In this document: one piece after another, positions 27,114 through 36,051 of the stretch
Position numbering within the stretch: position 1 is the stretch's first letter
Layout of the letters: every line of letters starts with the position of its first letter
Assembly: GCF_026126405.1 (NCBI RefSeq)
Contig: NZ_JAFMTQ010000004.1
Span: 162,734 to 226,733, forward strand
Length of the DNA stretch: 64,000 nucleotides
Origin: Aureitalea sp. L0-47
GTDB taxonomy: Bacteria > Bacteroidota > Bacteroidia > Flavobacteriales > Flavobacteriaceae
Direction: 5' to 3'
The notes under the pieces: model-generated
What the model saw: the letters and a program-made list of their open reading frames with translations, nothing else
Database searches by the model: none
Told to the model about the DNA's origin: nothing
Program-made: the position numbers and the translations under genes

Positions 27114-28132
27114 TTCTTTTGGTTTTTTTCTAGGTTGTTGAACCTCTCAATGATCTTTGGGAGGTTTTTAAAATGGACATAGCTCTTATTGTAATCACCG
27201 TATTTTAACGCTGGCGAACCTTGTAATACCTCATCGTCTTTTACATTCCTTCCAATACCACTTTGTGCCTGAATACGCACATTGTTCCCAATGGTGAGGT
27301 GACCTACGATTCCTACCTGTCCTCCAATCATGCAATTCTTGCCTATTTTAGTAGATCCTGCAATCCCTGTTTGAGCAGCGATTACAGTATTCTCTCCAAT
27401 TTCAACATTATGGGCGATCTGTATCTGGTTGTCCAACTTCACTCCTTTTCGAATAAGAGTAGATCCCAGGGTAGCCCTATCGATGGTCGTTCCTGCTCCT
27501 ACATCCACATTGTCTTCTATGATCACATTACCTGTTTGAGGTACTTTTGAATACTCACCTTTTTCATTGGGAGTGAATCCGAATCCATCCGCACCCACAA
27601 TGGCACCGCTATGGATCACACAATTATTCCCTATGATCGTTTCCGAATAGATCTTGGCTCCTGCAAAAACAACCGCATTATCACCTATCTCTACGTTATC
27701 ACCTATATACACATTCGGGTATATCTTTGCATTGTCGCCAATTCGAACGTTCTCTCCTACATAAGAAAAGGCCCCCAAGTACAGCTTATCTCCAATTTCA
27801 GAACTCTCAGAAATGTAAACCGGCTGTTCAATTCCCGACTTGTTCATCTTTACCTGGTTATAGTATTCCAGGAGTTGGGAAAAGGCCTTGTACGCATCTT
27901 CTACGCGGATCAGCGTGGTAGAAAGATCATTCTCTGCCACAAAATCTCTATCCACAATAGTCACTGAAGCTGCGGTGGTATATATATACTGTGTGTACTT
28001 AGGATTCGCTAAAAAAGTAAGTGATCCTTCCGAACCTTCCTCTATTTTGGCTAATTTGGAAACTTCAACTTCCGCATCTCCTTCCACTTCACCGTTAAGT
28101 ATTCCCGCTATCTGGGTGGCTGTAAATTTCAT
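27110..28132 (-). CDS. lpxD: UDP-3-O-(3-hydroxyacyl)glucosamine N-acyltransferase
   Basis: The 340-residue protein has an N-terminal domain ([39 protein letters not shown]) and a beta-helix with the LpxD-specific [41 protein letters not shown] and the catalytic His in [15 protein letters not shown]. It follows canonical length and motifs, unlike the paralogue downstream of efp. It leads the lpxD-lpxC/fabZ-lpxA-efp block. Confidence 0.97.
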   Translation of the reverse strand: MKFTATQIAGILNGEVEGDAEVEVSKLAKIEEGSEGSLTFLANPKYTQYIYTTAASVTIVDRDFVAENDLSTTLIRVEDAYKAFSQLLEYYNQVKMNKSGIEQPVYISESSEIGDKLYLGAFSYVGENVRIGDNAKIYPNVYIGDNVEIGDNAVVFAGAKIYSETIIGNNCVIHSGAIVGADGFGFTPNEKGEYSKVPQTGNVIIEDNVDVGAGTTIDRATLGSTLIRKGVKLDNQIQIAHNVEIGENTVIAAQTGIAGSTKIGKNCMIGGQVGIVGHLTIGNNVRIQAQSGIGRNVKDDEVLQGSPALKYGDYNKSYVHFKNLPKIIERFNNLEKNQKK

Positions 28133-28169
28133 TTGTAGGATTCAGTGTTGCAAAAATAGAAAAAAAGGA

Positions 28170-29399
28170 TTAGTAATCGGACTTGGGATAGCACAGATAA
28201 AATTTGGTTACTTCTTCCGAAAGTGCTTTTAAATTCAGTTGGTCGCTGGCCGTTGCTACATCGACGATTTCTCCATCTTTCGTGAACAGGTTTATTGCAT
28301 CTTTTTCCATGCTATACGCCTGGTTACTAATATGACCCGTAAAAACGAAATAGGTTGCTTCATGTTCGGAAATATCGTACTTCTTACTTAGCTTTTTTAT
28401 CTTCTTCTCTACTTTCTCTTCGGAAAAAGGACTATTCTGAAGTTTGATCTTAAGTAATTCACGGTTGATCAACATGTCTGAAATATTCCGTAATACAAAA
28501 TCAGGATGCTCCATCCACATTTTCATAGCCGAAACAATATCGTAATCATCCATCCTCGAGAATATCTCCAGGGTTTCTGCCGAAAATGAGGCGTCACTCA
28601 GTTCTCGATTCAGAAAATACAACAAAGGACCACTGCCTGGCAGGATCTCACGATTTTTTGTTAGCTCCTTGGCGCGAATTAACAATTTCACCAGTAGTTG
28701 TTCGGCGACGATACCCGTTTTATGAAGATAGACCTGCCAGTACATCAAACGCCTTGCGACAATGAATTTCTCCACCGAATAGATACCTTTCTCCTCGATC
28801 ACCAGGCTGTCGTTCTTTACATTCAGCATAAAAATAAGACGGTCAGAACTTATGGAGCCTTCGGCAACGCCAGTGTAGAAGCTGTCACGCTTGAGGTAGT
28901 CCATACGGTCCATATCCAGCTGACTCGAAATAAGCTGGTACATAAATTTACGGGGATATTCGTTTTTGAATATTTGAATGGCCATGGAAAGCTGACCGTC
29001 GAATTCCTCGTTCAGGGCCTCCATAAAAAAGAGAGATATCTGTTCATGAGAGGTCCCTTCTGCTATACTGTGTTCCATAGCATGGGAAAACGGACCGTGA
29101 CCAATATCGTGCAGCAGAATAGCAATGCTTAGTGCCTCTTCCTCTTCAGAAGAAATAGAAACTCCTTTCATACGCAATGTGCTCACTGCGCGCCCCATAA
29201 GATGCAATGCACCCAGGGCATGGTGGAATCGAGTGTGGTGAGCTCCGGGATAAACCAGGTATGACATTCCCATCTGGCTAATCCTTCTCAGTCGCTGAAA
29301 ATACCTGTGTTCAATTAATTTGTGTATTAAGGTGCCCGGAATGGAAATAAAACCGTAGATCGGGTCGTTAACTATGGTGAGTTTGGATGTATGCTTCAA
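28170..29399 (-). CDS. HD domain phosphohydrolase
   Basis: The 409-residue soluble protein resembles dGTPase/SAMHD-like HD hydrolases. The metal-binding His and His-Asp pair are in HHTRFHHALG and ILLHDIGHGPFSHAMEH. A further DRMDYLKRDSFYTGV segment is typical of the flavobacterial family. The native substrate is unknown; nucleotides are likely. It lies 37 bases upstream of lpxD on the same strand and is probably the first gene of that run. Confidence 0.9.
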   Translation of the reverse strand: MKHTSKLTIVNDPIYGFISIPGTLIHKLIEHRYFQRLRRISQMGMSYLVYPGAHHTRFHHALGALHLMGRAVSTLRMKGVSISSEEEEALSIAILLHDIGHGPFSHAMEHSIAEGTSHEQISLFFMEALNEEFDGQLSMAIQIFKNEYPRKFMYQLISSQLDMDRMDYLKRDSFYTGVAEGSISSDRLIFMLNVKNDSLVIEEKGIYSVEKFIVARRLMYWQVYLHKTGIVAEQLLVKLLIRAKELTKNREILPGSGPLLYFLNRELSDASFSAETLEIFSRMDDYDIVSAMKMWMEHPDFVLRNISDMLINRELLKIKLQNSPFSEEKVEKKIKKLSKKYDISEHEATYFVFTGHISNQAYSMEKDAINLFTKDGEIVDVATASDQLNLKALSEEVTKFYLCYPKSDY

Positions 29400-29451
29400 A
29401 CTTTAACTTTTAATTAATAGGATAAGCCAGGGTTTTGATTCACTTCGGAAC

Positions 29452-29459
29452 TAATTTTG
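29452..29459 (+). promoter_or_regulatory. -7 element of the porX promoter
   Basis: TAATTTTG is an exact TAnnTTTG match, 56 bases before the porX start in the 116-base gap from the divergent HD gene. No TTTG stands at the expected -33 distance; the nearest (29434-29437) is 14 bases upstream. Confidence 0.5.
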
Positions 29460-29515
29460 AGATAGTAAACTTACCCGCCACATGGCTTACCTAATTCAAT
29501 AACAAATATACGTAT

Positions 29516-31066
29516 ATGAGCGACATAAAAGTTCTTTGGGTCGACGATGAGATCGACCTGCTAAAACCTCACATTCTTTTCCTGGAAAACAAAAACTACA
29601 ACGTGACCACTGCTCAAAGTGGAACAGAAGCGTTAGAAGAGATCAAGAATGAGAATTTCGATATTGTTTTCCTCGATGAGAATATGCCGGGTCTCACGGG
29701 GCTTGAGACACTGGCAGAGATAAAGGAACGACAAGCGTCGCTGCCGGTGGTGATGATCACGAAGAGTGAAGAGGAATACATTATGGAAGAGGCGATCGGT
29801 TCTAAGATAGCCGATTACCTGATTAAGCCCGTAAATCCGAATCAGATCTTATTGAGTTTGAAGAAGAACCTGGATCATTCCAGACTGGTTTCGGAGAAAA
29901 CCACTTCCAGTTATCAGCAGGAATTCAGGAAGATCGCCATGGATATGTCGATGATCAACAGCCATGAAGGCTGGGCTGAATTGTATCAGAAACTCGTATA
30001 CTGGGAATTACAATTGGAAGATATCGAAGATACGGGTATGTTTGAGATCCTGGAATCTCAAAAAGCTGAAGCCAATAATCAATTCTTTAAGTATATCGAC
30101 AAACATTATGAGGGTTGGTTCAATAATGAGGAAGAAGCGCCAGTGATGTCGCATACCTTATTCAAGGAGCGAATCCAACCGGAACTATCCAAAGGAAACC
30201 CAACCTTATTGGTTGTCGTGGATAATTTGCGTTTTGACCAATGGAAAGCCTTTGAACCATTCCTGAGTAATATATATAAGAAAGAGAAGGAGGAAGTGTT
30301 CTACAGCATCCTTCCAACGGCAACTCAGTACGCTAGAAATGCCATCTTTTCAGGTTTAATGCCCAGTGAGATGGAGAAACAGCATCCCGATCTATGGTTG
30401 AACGACACAGACGAAGGCGGAAAAAATATGTACGAGAAGGACTTTCTGGCTGCACAGCTGAGACGTCTTGGTCTTGACCTGAACTGGAGCTATCATAAGA
30501 TTTCCAGCCTCAAGCAAGGAAGGAGACTTGTAGACAACTTCAAGAGTCATAAGAACGACGACTTAACCGTTGTGGTTTACAATTTTGTGGACATGCTGTC
30601 GCACTCGAAGACAGAGATGGAAGTGATCAAGGAATTAGCCTCCACGGACAAGTCGTATCGTTCCCTCACTCAAAGCTGGTTCAAGAATTCACCATTAATG
30701 GAGATTATTCACCAGGCAGCACATTTAGGGTTTAAACTTATCATCACTACGGATCATGGCACCATAAACGTAAAGAACCCTTCAAAAGTAATAGGTGATA
30801 AGAACACTAGTTTGAATTTGCGCTATAAAACCGGTAAAAGTCTTACCTACGAAGGCAAGGATGTACTCGCAGCTACTAAACCGGAGCGGATCAAGCTTCC
30901 TTCTATCCACATGAGCAGTTCCTTCATATTTGCAAAGGGTGATCTTTTCTTTGCATATCCGAACAACTACAATCATTATGTAGGTTACTTCAGAAACACG
31001 TACCAGCACGGTGGAGTTTCTTTGGAAGAAATGATAATTCCATGGGCTGTGCTCTCTCCTAGATAA
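29516..31066 (+). CDS. porX: PorX, response regulator with PglZ phosphatase domain
   Basis: The 516-residue protein is the two-domain regulator of the type IX secretion system. Residues ~1-120 are a receiver domain with a complete site: D10/D11, phospho-acceptor D54 in VFLDENMPG, T82 and K104 (YLIKPVNP). After a helical linker, residues ~200-510 are a PglZ/alkaline-phosphatase-like domain with VVVDNLRFDQW, YSILPTATQYARNAIFSG, NFVDMLSHSK and ITTDHGTI. In Porphyromonas and Flavobacterium it acts with the kinase PorY; no kinase is encoded nearby. The GH16 enzyme at 37.3 kb is a likely type IX cargo. Confidence 0.96.
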   Translation: MSDIKVLWVDDEIDLLKPHILFLENKNYNVTTAQSGTEALEEIKNENFDIVFLDENMPGLTGLETLAEIKERQASLPVVMITKSEEEYIMEEAIGSKIADYLIKPVNPNQILLSLKKNLDHSRLVSEKTTSSYQQEFRKIAMDMSMINSHEGWAELYQKLVYWELQLEDIEDTGMFEILESQKAEANNQFFKYIDKHYEGWFNNEEEAPVMSHTLFKERIQPELSKGNPTLLVVVDNLRFDQWKAFEPFLSNIYKKEKEEVFYSILPTATQYARNAIFSGLMPSEMEKQHPDLWLNDTDEGGKNMYEKDFLAAQLRRLGLDLNWSYHKISSLKQGRRLVDNFKSHKNDDLTVVVYNFVDMLSHSKTEMEVIKELASTDKSYRSLTQSWFKNSPLMEIIHQAAHLGFKLIITTDHGTINVKNPSKVIGDKNTSLNLRYKTGKSLTYEGKDVLAATKPERIKLPSIHMSSSFIFAKGDLFFAYPNNYNHYVGYFRNTYQHGGVSLEEMIIPWAVLSPR

Positions 31067-31130
31067 TGTAGGTATTTTCTTCAATAGTGCAGATTATCGG
31101 TAAATTATTACAAATAATCGGTATTTTGTT

Positions 31131-31138
31131 TATATTTG
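31131..31138 (+). promoter_or_regulatory. -7 element of the tsaE promoter
   Basis: TATATTTG fits TAnnTTTG and lies 15 bases before the ATG at 31154. A transcript starting about 7 bases later would exclude the alternative TTG start at 31136, which supports the ATG start. Confidence 0.5.
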
Positions 31139-31153
31139 TTGCAACCCGCTTAT

Positions 31154-31567
31154 ATGGAACTTACCTTCACATTAGAAGAATTACCAGCAGTTGCTGCAAA
31201 ATTACTCTCCAATTCGAAGAGTAAAACCTTCCTGTTTTATGGGGAGATGGGCGCTGGTAAGACAACTCTTATTAAGGAAATTGCTAAAAATTTAGGCGCG
31301 GCCGAGGCGTTAAGTAGTCCAACTTTCTCAATTGTAAATGAGCACGTTTTGGATGGCGAGAAGTTATATCATTATGACTTTTACAGGCTAGAAAGCCTGG
31401 AAGAAGCCTTAGATATTGGAATAGAAGAATATTTATATTCCGGGCACTGGAATTTTGTAGAATGGCCCGAAAAAATAGAACAGTTGCTTCCGGGAGAGAG
31501 CACCAGGATTGAACTAACCAAAAACGATAACGGAAGTAGAACATTAAGCATAATGCCAGTGAAATAG
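31154..31567 (+). CDS. tsaE: tRNA threonylcarbamoyladenosine biosynthesis protein TsaE
   Basis: The 137-residue P-loop ATPase is part of the TsaB-TsaD-TsaE machinery that makes t6A on ANN-decoding tRNAs. The Walker A motif is FLFYGEMGAGKTTLIKEI, followed by the family-specific SSPTFSIVNEH, LYHYDFYRL and WNFVEWPEKIE. The ATG at 31154 (MELTFTLEEL) is preferred over an in-frame TTG six codons earlier, because that codon lies inside the -7 promoter element. Downstream genes are alanine dehydrogenase and two small genes, a common flavobacterial order. Confidence 0.95.
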   Translation: MELTFTLEELPAVAAKLLSNSKSKTFLFYGEMGAGKTTLIKEIAKNLGAAEALSSPTFSIVNEHVLDGEKLYHYDFYRLESLEEALDIGIEEYLYSGHWNFVEWPEKIEQLLPGESTRIELTKNDNGSRTLSIMPVK

Positions 31568-31744
31568 AGGATTGACAAAGAACATAAGGTAGCCGTACTT
31601 TTAAATAATCGCCCCAAATCGCATTGTTTTAAAGAAGATTTTTATTGCCAAAAGGGTAACTTATAAAGATACGGTGAACATAATTTAAATACTTGTTTTA
31701 TTTCGTGATAGGTTTGTAGTAATAACCTCACAAAAACTAGTATT

Positions 31745-31882
31745 ATGAAATTAACGAAAATCCTTATGATCGTTGCAATCTTTGGAGCAGGATTATTTGC
31801 TTCTTGCACCCCGGAAAGCATCGAAGATGAACAAACCCCACAACAAGTCGACAACAAACTTAAACCGCCAGTCAACGGGTAG
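31745..31882 (+). CDS. 45-residue lipoprotein
   Basis: This is a short ORF with start ATG at 31745 and stop TAG at 31880-31882. The protein has a clear lipoprotein signal peptide (LTKILMIVAIFGAGLFASC, Cys 21), leaving only about 25 mature residues rich in E, Q, P and K. It is too short for many gene finders. From memory similar tiny lipoproteins stand between tsaE and ald in related genomes. The last 56 bases overlap the next gene in another frame. Function unknown. Confidence 0.7.
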   Translation: MKLTKILMIVAIFGAGLFASCTPESIEDEQTPQQVDNKLKPPVNG

Positions 31883-32360
31883 GAGGTCATTGGTAATTGG
31901 TGGTCTTATTGTAATAGCAATTGCAATAACCCCATTTATCTTTTATTCATATAAAAGTTTCCCAGATAATTCACAAATCTGGGAGACTTCTCTATTTAGT
32001 CTTTCCACGGAATTTCCAAATTGGTTTAGCTATTCTTGGTACTTAGTTGGAAAGATTGTACCGTTATACTTGCTCCTCTTTTGGTTTTTTACTTGTAGAC
32101 ATTGGTGGCATTGGATTATTTTGGTTCCAATAGCTATGTATGCATTTCAATTGTGGGGATTACTTCGCGAAAGTTCGGGTAATTATGACGAGTTAGAAAT
32201 ATATTACCTGATTCCTCTAATGATGTTTCTTGTTCCTGCGGTTTATTTGATTAGAGCCAAGCTATTCTCAAAAATTCGAGGAAACGATCTCGAATCATTT
32301 GAAGCCGAACTCTTAGAAAAGAAAAGCTTCTGGGGTCAATTGAAGGATCTGTTCCAATAA
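31827..32360 (+). CDS. four-helix membrane protein, overlapping the lipoprotein gene
   Basis: The 178-residue protein from the ATG at 31827 (MNKPHNKSTTNLNRQ) has a basic N-terminus and hydrophobic segments at about 22-42, 70-92, 97-115 and 125-142, then a charged tail (NDLESFEAELLEKKSFWGQ). A longer in-frame reading to 31773 starts within the lipoprotein signal region and looks spurious. The start lies 56 bases inside the preceding lipoprotein gene, so the two reading frames overlap more than usual. Not recognised as a named family; it probably acts in the inner membrane. Confidence 0.72.
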   Translation: MNKPHNKSTTNLNRQSTGRRSLVIGGLIVIAIAITPFIFYSYKSFPDNSQIWETSLFSLSTEFPNWFSYSWYLVGKIVPLYLLLFWFFTCRHWWHWIILVPIAMYAFQLWGLLRESSGNYDELEIYYLIPLMMFLVPAVYLIRAKLFSKIRGNDLESFEAELLEKKSFWGQLKDLFQ

Positions 32361-32418
32361 TTCACTTCCCTACTATCATTTAATTATGTAACTTAGGACT
32401 ATAGCAACCAAAAGCAGT

Positions 32419-33618
32419 ATGTCTCAACCTAAGTCACCGTTTACCAAAGCACAATTACTCCCCCAGGAAGAGAAATTGGAGGTAGCACGTCAAAAAGGCG
32501 AGTTGTTCATTGGATTACCCAAAGAAACTTATTTCCAGGAGAAACGAATTTGTCTTACACCCGACGCAGTTACCGCCATCACCGCAAATGGGCACAAAGT
32601 CTTAATTGAGAATGGCGCGGGTGAAGAAGCTGGATTCTCTGACCGCGATTATAGCGAAGCCGGAGCCATGCTCACCAACGACACAAAAAAAGTATTTGGC
32701 TGTCCTATGATCTTGAAGGTAGAGCCCCCTACTATCGAGGAACTTGAAATGATCAACACCAAAACGGTCCTTATTTCCGCCCTCCAGCTCAAGACACGTG
32801 AACACGCGTATTTCGATGTACTTTCCAGGAAAAAGATTACGGCACTCGGATTTGAATTCATCAAAGATGAAGATCACAGTTACCCTGCGGTAAAAGCACT
32901 CAGTGAGATTGCGGGAACTGCCTCCATTCTTATTGCGGCCGAGATCATGGTCAATGCCAAGAATCAAAAAGGATTGCTGTTTGGTAATATCAGCGGAGTG
33001 CCACCTGTAGAAGTAGTCGTTATTGGAGCAGGGACTGTTGGACAATTTGCTGTTCGGTCGGCACTCGGACTGGGAGCCAATGTAAAAGTATTCGACAGTT
33101 CGATCACGAAATTACGCAAGCTTCAGACTAATGTGGGACAGACATTATATACATCCACCATCCAGCCCAAGAATTTACTGAAAGCGCTGAGACGCTGTGA
33201 TGTAGCCATCGGCGCGGTTCGCGGATCTAACAGGTCGCCTGTGATCGTTACTGAAGCCATGGTGGAGAATATGAAGCGCGGTGCCGTTATCATTGATGTT
33301 AGTGTTGACATGGGAGGCTGTTTTGAAACAACAGAAATGACCTCTCACGATGAACCCACCCGCATAAAACATGACGTAATCCATTATGGGGTTCCCAATA
33401 TTCCAGCCCGCTATCCTAAAACGGCTTCAATTTCTATTAGTAATATTTTTACACCTTATCTCCTTCAGATCGCTGAATCCGGCGGACTTGAAAATGCCAT
33501 CCGTGATGATCGTGGTTTGAAAAACGGTTTGTACTTTTACCGCGGCATATTGACCAACAAGGCCGTGGCCGATTGGTTCGATATGTCGTATAGCGATATA
33601 AACCTTCTCATCTTTTAA
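32419..33618 (+). CDS. ald: alanine dehydrogenase
   Basis: The 399-residue enzyme interconverts alanine and pyruvate plus ammonia with NAD. Visible features are the N-terminal GLPKETYFQEKRICLTPDAV, the middle GNISGVPPVEVVVIGAGTVGQFAVR nucleotide fold and the IIDVSVDMGGCFETTEMTSHDEP region with catalytic residues. An N-terminal extension of about 30 residues (SPFTKAQLLPQEEKLEVARQ) is typical of the Bacteroidota form. The stop shares its last base with the following DUF4258 start. Confidence 0.93.
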   Translation: MSQPKSPFTKAQLLPQEEKLEVARQKGELFIGLPKETYFQEKRICLTPDAVTAITANGHKVLIENGAGEEAGFSDRDYSEAGAMLTNDTKKVFGCPMILKVEPPTIEELEMINTKTVLISALQLKTREHAYFDVLSRKKITALGFEFIKDEDHSYPAVKALSEIAGTASILIAAEIMVNAKNQKGLLFGNISGVPPVEVVVIGAGTVGQFAVRSALGLGANVKVFDSSITKLRKLQTNVGQTLYTSTIQPKNLLKALRRCDVAIGAVRGSNRSPVIVTEAMVENMKRGAVIIDVSVDMGGCFETTEMTSHDEPTRIKHDVIHYGVPNIPARYPKTASISISNIFTPYLLQIAESGGLENAIRDDRGLKNGLYFYRGILTNKAVADWFDMSYSDINLLIF

Positions 33619-33998
33619 TGAATTTAATCAAACGTATAGCCTGGTACTCCGGCGGCTTTGTAATTGGGATCATAGTTTTACTCTTCTTTTTAGGAGGTAA
33701 AAAAGCATCATGTGACTACGGCCCTACTGCTAGAACACTAAAGAATATTCGCACCAAAAACATTGTACTCTCAGAACAGGCCTTGAATCAGCTTGCTCAA
33801 TACAGTCTTGATAGTAGTGCCGTTCATACCATCTTAAAAAAGGGGGATGTGATCTTTTCTGAAAGTAACACATCACTGGATTCATGCAAGATCTATGCGA
33901 TCCAGGGAGAGCTGGAGAAAGTTGAAGTTAAGTTCTTTGCTGAAAATTGCTCGGACCAGGCAAAAATTGACAAAATAACCATCAATCGCCTTGATTAG
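33618..33998 (+). CDS. DUF4258 domain protein with N-terminal membrane anchor
   Basis: The 126-residue protein has one N-terminal hydrophobic segment (WYSGGFVIGIIVLLFFLGG) and a C-terminal DUF4258-like domain (LSEQALNQLAQYSLDSSAVHTILKKGDV, then a short beta-rich part with two Cys). DUF4258 is an uncharacterised small fold that resembles RelE-type toxins in some cases; here it is probably extracytoplasmic. The start codon overlaps the ald stop by one base (TAATG), and the end overlaps the convergent AraC-type gene by 17 bases. Confidence 0.8.
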   Translation: MNLIKRIAWYSGGFVIGIIVLLFFLGGKKASCDYGPTARTLKNIRTKNIVLSEQALNQLAQYSLDSSAVHTILKKGDVIFSESNTSLDSCKIYAIQGELEKVEVKFFAENCSDQAKIDKITINRLD

Positions 33999-35745
33999 TA
34001 GCCCCCTGACTTTTTTCCAGCTGTTTGATATAGTAAGACGGATAAATACCATTGCGCTTGTAAAAAGCCTTGGAGAACGATTCTGAGTTTTTATATCCAC
34101 ACTCCTCTGCAATCGCTTTAATGGTATACTTTCGCAACTTAGAATCATTTAGCAAATTGCTTATTGCATAATCAATTCTTAGGTCGTTTATATATTGTGA
34201 AAAATTTTTACCGATTCTTGCATTGATAACTCTAGAAAGGTAGTTCGGATTCGTTTCAAATAAACTGGATAACGAATGCAATGAAACATCATGATTTAGA
34301 AAGCTTTTATCTTTTTCGAATTGGTGTAACTTTTCTATTATTGAATTGATTATAGTTGTTGAAATTTCGTATGTATATTTTTGAGATTCCCCTTGATTTA
34401 AGGGTTTCTTTTCATTAATTAATTTATTGAATCTTGATTTATATACTTTTTGTCTATGAAAATAATAAATTAAAAGTCCTAAGGTTAGAATCAAAAAAAA
34501 TAAAATCCAATAGCTTGTTCTTTTTGTTCTGAAGTTGACATCGTTAAGGCTCTTTATAAGTGCTTCTTTCTTGTTAATAAGGATAGACATATCAATTTCC
34601 CTAACAAGATTTGGCTCAAAGTGCTGGTGATAGACGGCAAGGAGGCTATCAAGTTCTATTAGTTTATTTAATGAAGAAATCTGGCCTTTTAAATCGTTCT
34701 TTTCTTCATAGTAACTATTAAAGGTCAGGAAGATATCACGGTGCCTCGGTTCAATTAATACTTCGCCACTATCAATTAACGAATCTGCTTTTTTTAAATA
34801 TCCAATTCCTTCATCCTTATTATTCAATTTGAATTCAGATGATCCTAGCAATTGATACAAATTCAATTTTGATTCTGGGCTTATTGAGTCAATTTTTTCC
34901 TTCAGCATTAGCTTTGCTAATATTTTTGTTTGGTAATAGTTTTCTTTTAAAAATTGAAGTTCTACTTCAGCTTCTTGTAAAAATTCCAAATATTTTGAAA
35001 GTCCGACCCAGTGATAACTCGAAATTTTTGATTTCAGTTTGTTGAAATAAAATTCGGTAGAATCTACATTATTCAAATTATAATGGCATATAAAATAATT
35101 ACCATAAGATAAAATCTGATCATGTATAAATAATTGATTGAGATCAATATGAGCTCCTGACCTAGTGGATTCCCTCAATGATTTAATATAATTTGGAGAC
35201 ATTAAAATTGAATGGCGTTTTTCTTGTAGCGCAAGGGCTTTGGTTTTATCTCCCCATTTAGATTGATTGATAATTAACAAATGAAGAATAAACAATTGTT
35301 GCGGCACATTGTCATTTTCTACAGATTTATCATACGCTTTATATAGATTATTTGTAGAATTTACTATATCATTTCTGACATTGTAATGGTAACCTTTTAT
35401 TATATATCCTAAAGCTGGATATGTTTTATTTTTTAAGTTGTTTGTTAATTCAATAATACTATCCGCGAACTTAACATTCTTCTCCGGATGAAAAATCCTC
35501 GCCAATCTATCATAGCCCCTTGCCATTTTGATGGTGTCATTTTCTGCACGAGCCCGTTCCAAATAGGTGCGTGCAATGGCCTCTTGATTAATCGAATCAC
35601 CATCGTGTGAATCAAATTCAGTGAGCAGCTCTTCATACCCTAAAGATTCTAGGTAGGAGGACGACAGGTTTTGTGATAAAGCACTGTTCACCAGACAATA
35701 AAACAAAAGAAGAACTAACAACTTGATATCTCCCTTTCTTCTCAT
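33982..35745 (-). CDS. TPR-containing membrane-bound AraC-type regulator
   Basis: The 587-residue protein has four parts: a signal peptide (LLVLLLFYCLVNSALSQ), about 350 residues of tetratricopeptide-like helices, one membrane helix (~408-428, SYWILFFLILTLGLLIYYF), and a C-terminal AraC-type double helix-turn-helix (~480-580, SLSSLFETNPNYLSRVINARIGKNFSQYIN ... IKAIAEECGYKNSESFSKAFYKRNG). This is a Bacteroidota-specific one-component sensor that would detect something in the periplasm and bind DNA in the cytoplasm. The gene is distinctly AT-rich compared with its neighbours, which may reflect transfer. Target genes are unknown; the divergent region and 36-kb gene are candidates. Confidence 0.88.
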   Translation of the reverse strand: MRRKGDIKLLVLLLFYCLVNSALSQNLSSSYLESLGYEELLTEFDSHDGDSINQEAIARTYLERARAENDTIKMARGYDRLARIFHPEKNVKFADSIIELTNNLKNKTYPALGYIIKGYHYNVRNDIVNSTNNLYKAYDKSVENDNVPQQLFILHLLIINQSKWGDKTKALALQEKRHSILMSPNYIKSLRESTRSGAHIDLNQLFIHDQILSYGNYFICHYNLNNVDSTEFYFNKLKSKISSYHWVGLSKYLEFLQEAEVELQFLKENYYQTKILAKLMLKEKIDSISPESKLNLYQLLGSSEFKLNNKDEGIGYLKKADSLIDSGEVLIEPRHRDIFLTFNSYYEEKNDLKGQISSLNKLIELDSLLAVYHQHFEPNLVREIDMSILINKKEALIKSLNDVNFRTKRTSYWILFFLILTLGLLIYYFHRQKVYKSRFNKLINEKKPLNQGESQKYTYEISTTIINSIIEKLHQFEKDKSFLNHDVSLHSLSSLFETNPNYLSRVINARIGKNFSQYINDLRIDYAISNLLNDSKLRKYTIKAIAEECGYKNSESFSKAFYKRNGIYPSYYIKQLEKSQGATNQGD

Positions 35746-35975
35746 AGTATACTACGTTGTGGTTCACATAAAGTTATGCGAATATTTGCTTCATTCAAAC
35801 ATACAGACCTTCACCGTAGGTTTTGTTTTTAGTAAATACCTCATATTCAATTATTTAGACATCCTTGTTTTGGTCTGATTTCGTGAAAAAACGGCTCCAT
35901 TTCATGAAAGGAAAGTAGCATGACTTGTTTTGGAAGATATTTCGCTTAAAATTTGAACTGTTTTAAATCCGATTC

Positions 35976-36043
35976 GCAACCTGAATGATTTTGTTATTAT
36001 TAACTGGGGAGTTAGAACTGCAGGTCTTCAGGTTGCTTTTTTT
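35976..36043 (+). terminator. large stem-loop with T-tract: terminator of a leader or small RNA
   Basis: GCAACCTGAA (35976-35985) pairs perfectly with TTCAGGTTGC (36027-36036), followed by seven T. The 41-base interior holds a second hairpin, TAACT-GGGG-AGTTA. It ends 9 bases before the start of the plus-strand gene at 36052, and no plus-strand gene lies between the divergent regulator and it. It must therefore end either a short leader (attenuation) or a separate small RNA. The rest of the 306-base gap (35746-35975) is AT-rich with a poor promoter candidate (TTG 19 bases before TAAAATTTG). Confidence 0.75.
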
Positions 36044-36051
36044 ATCACCAG

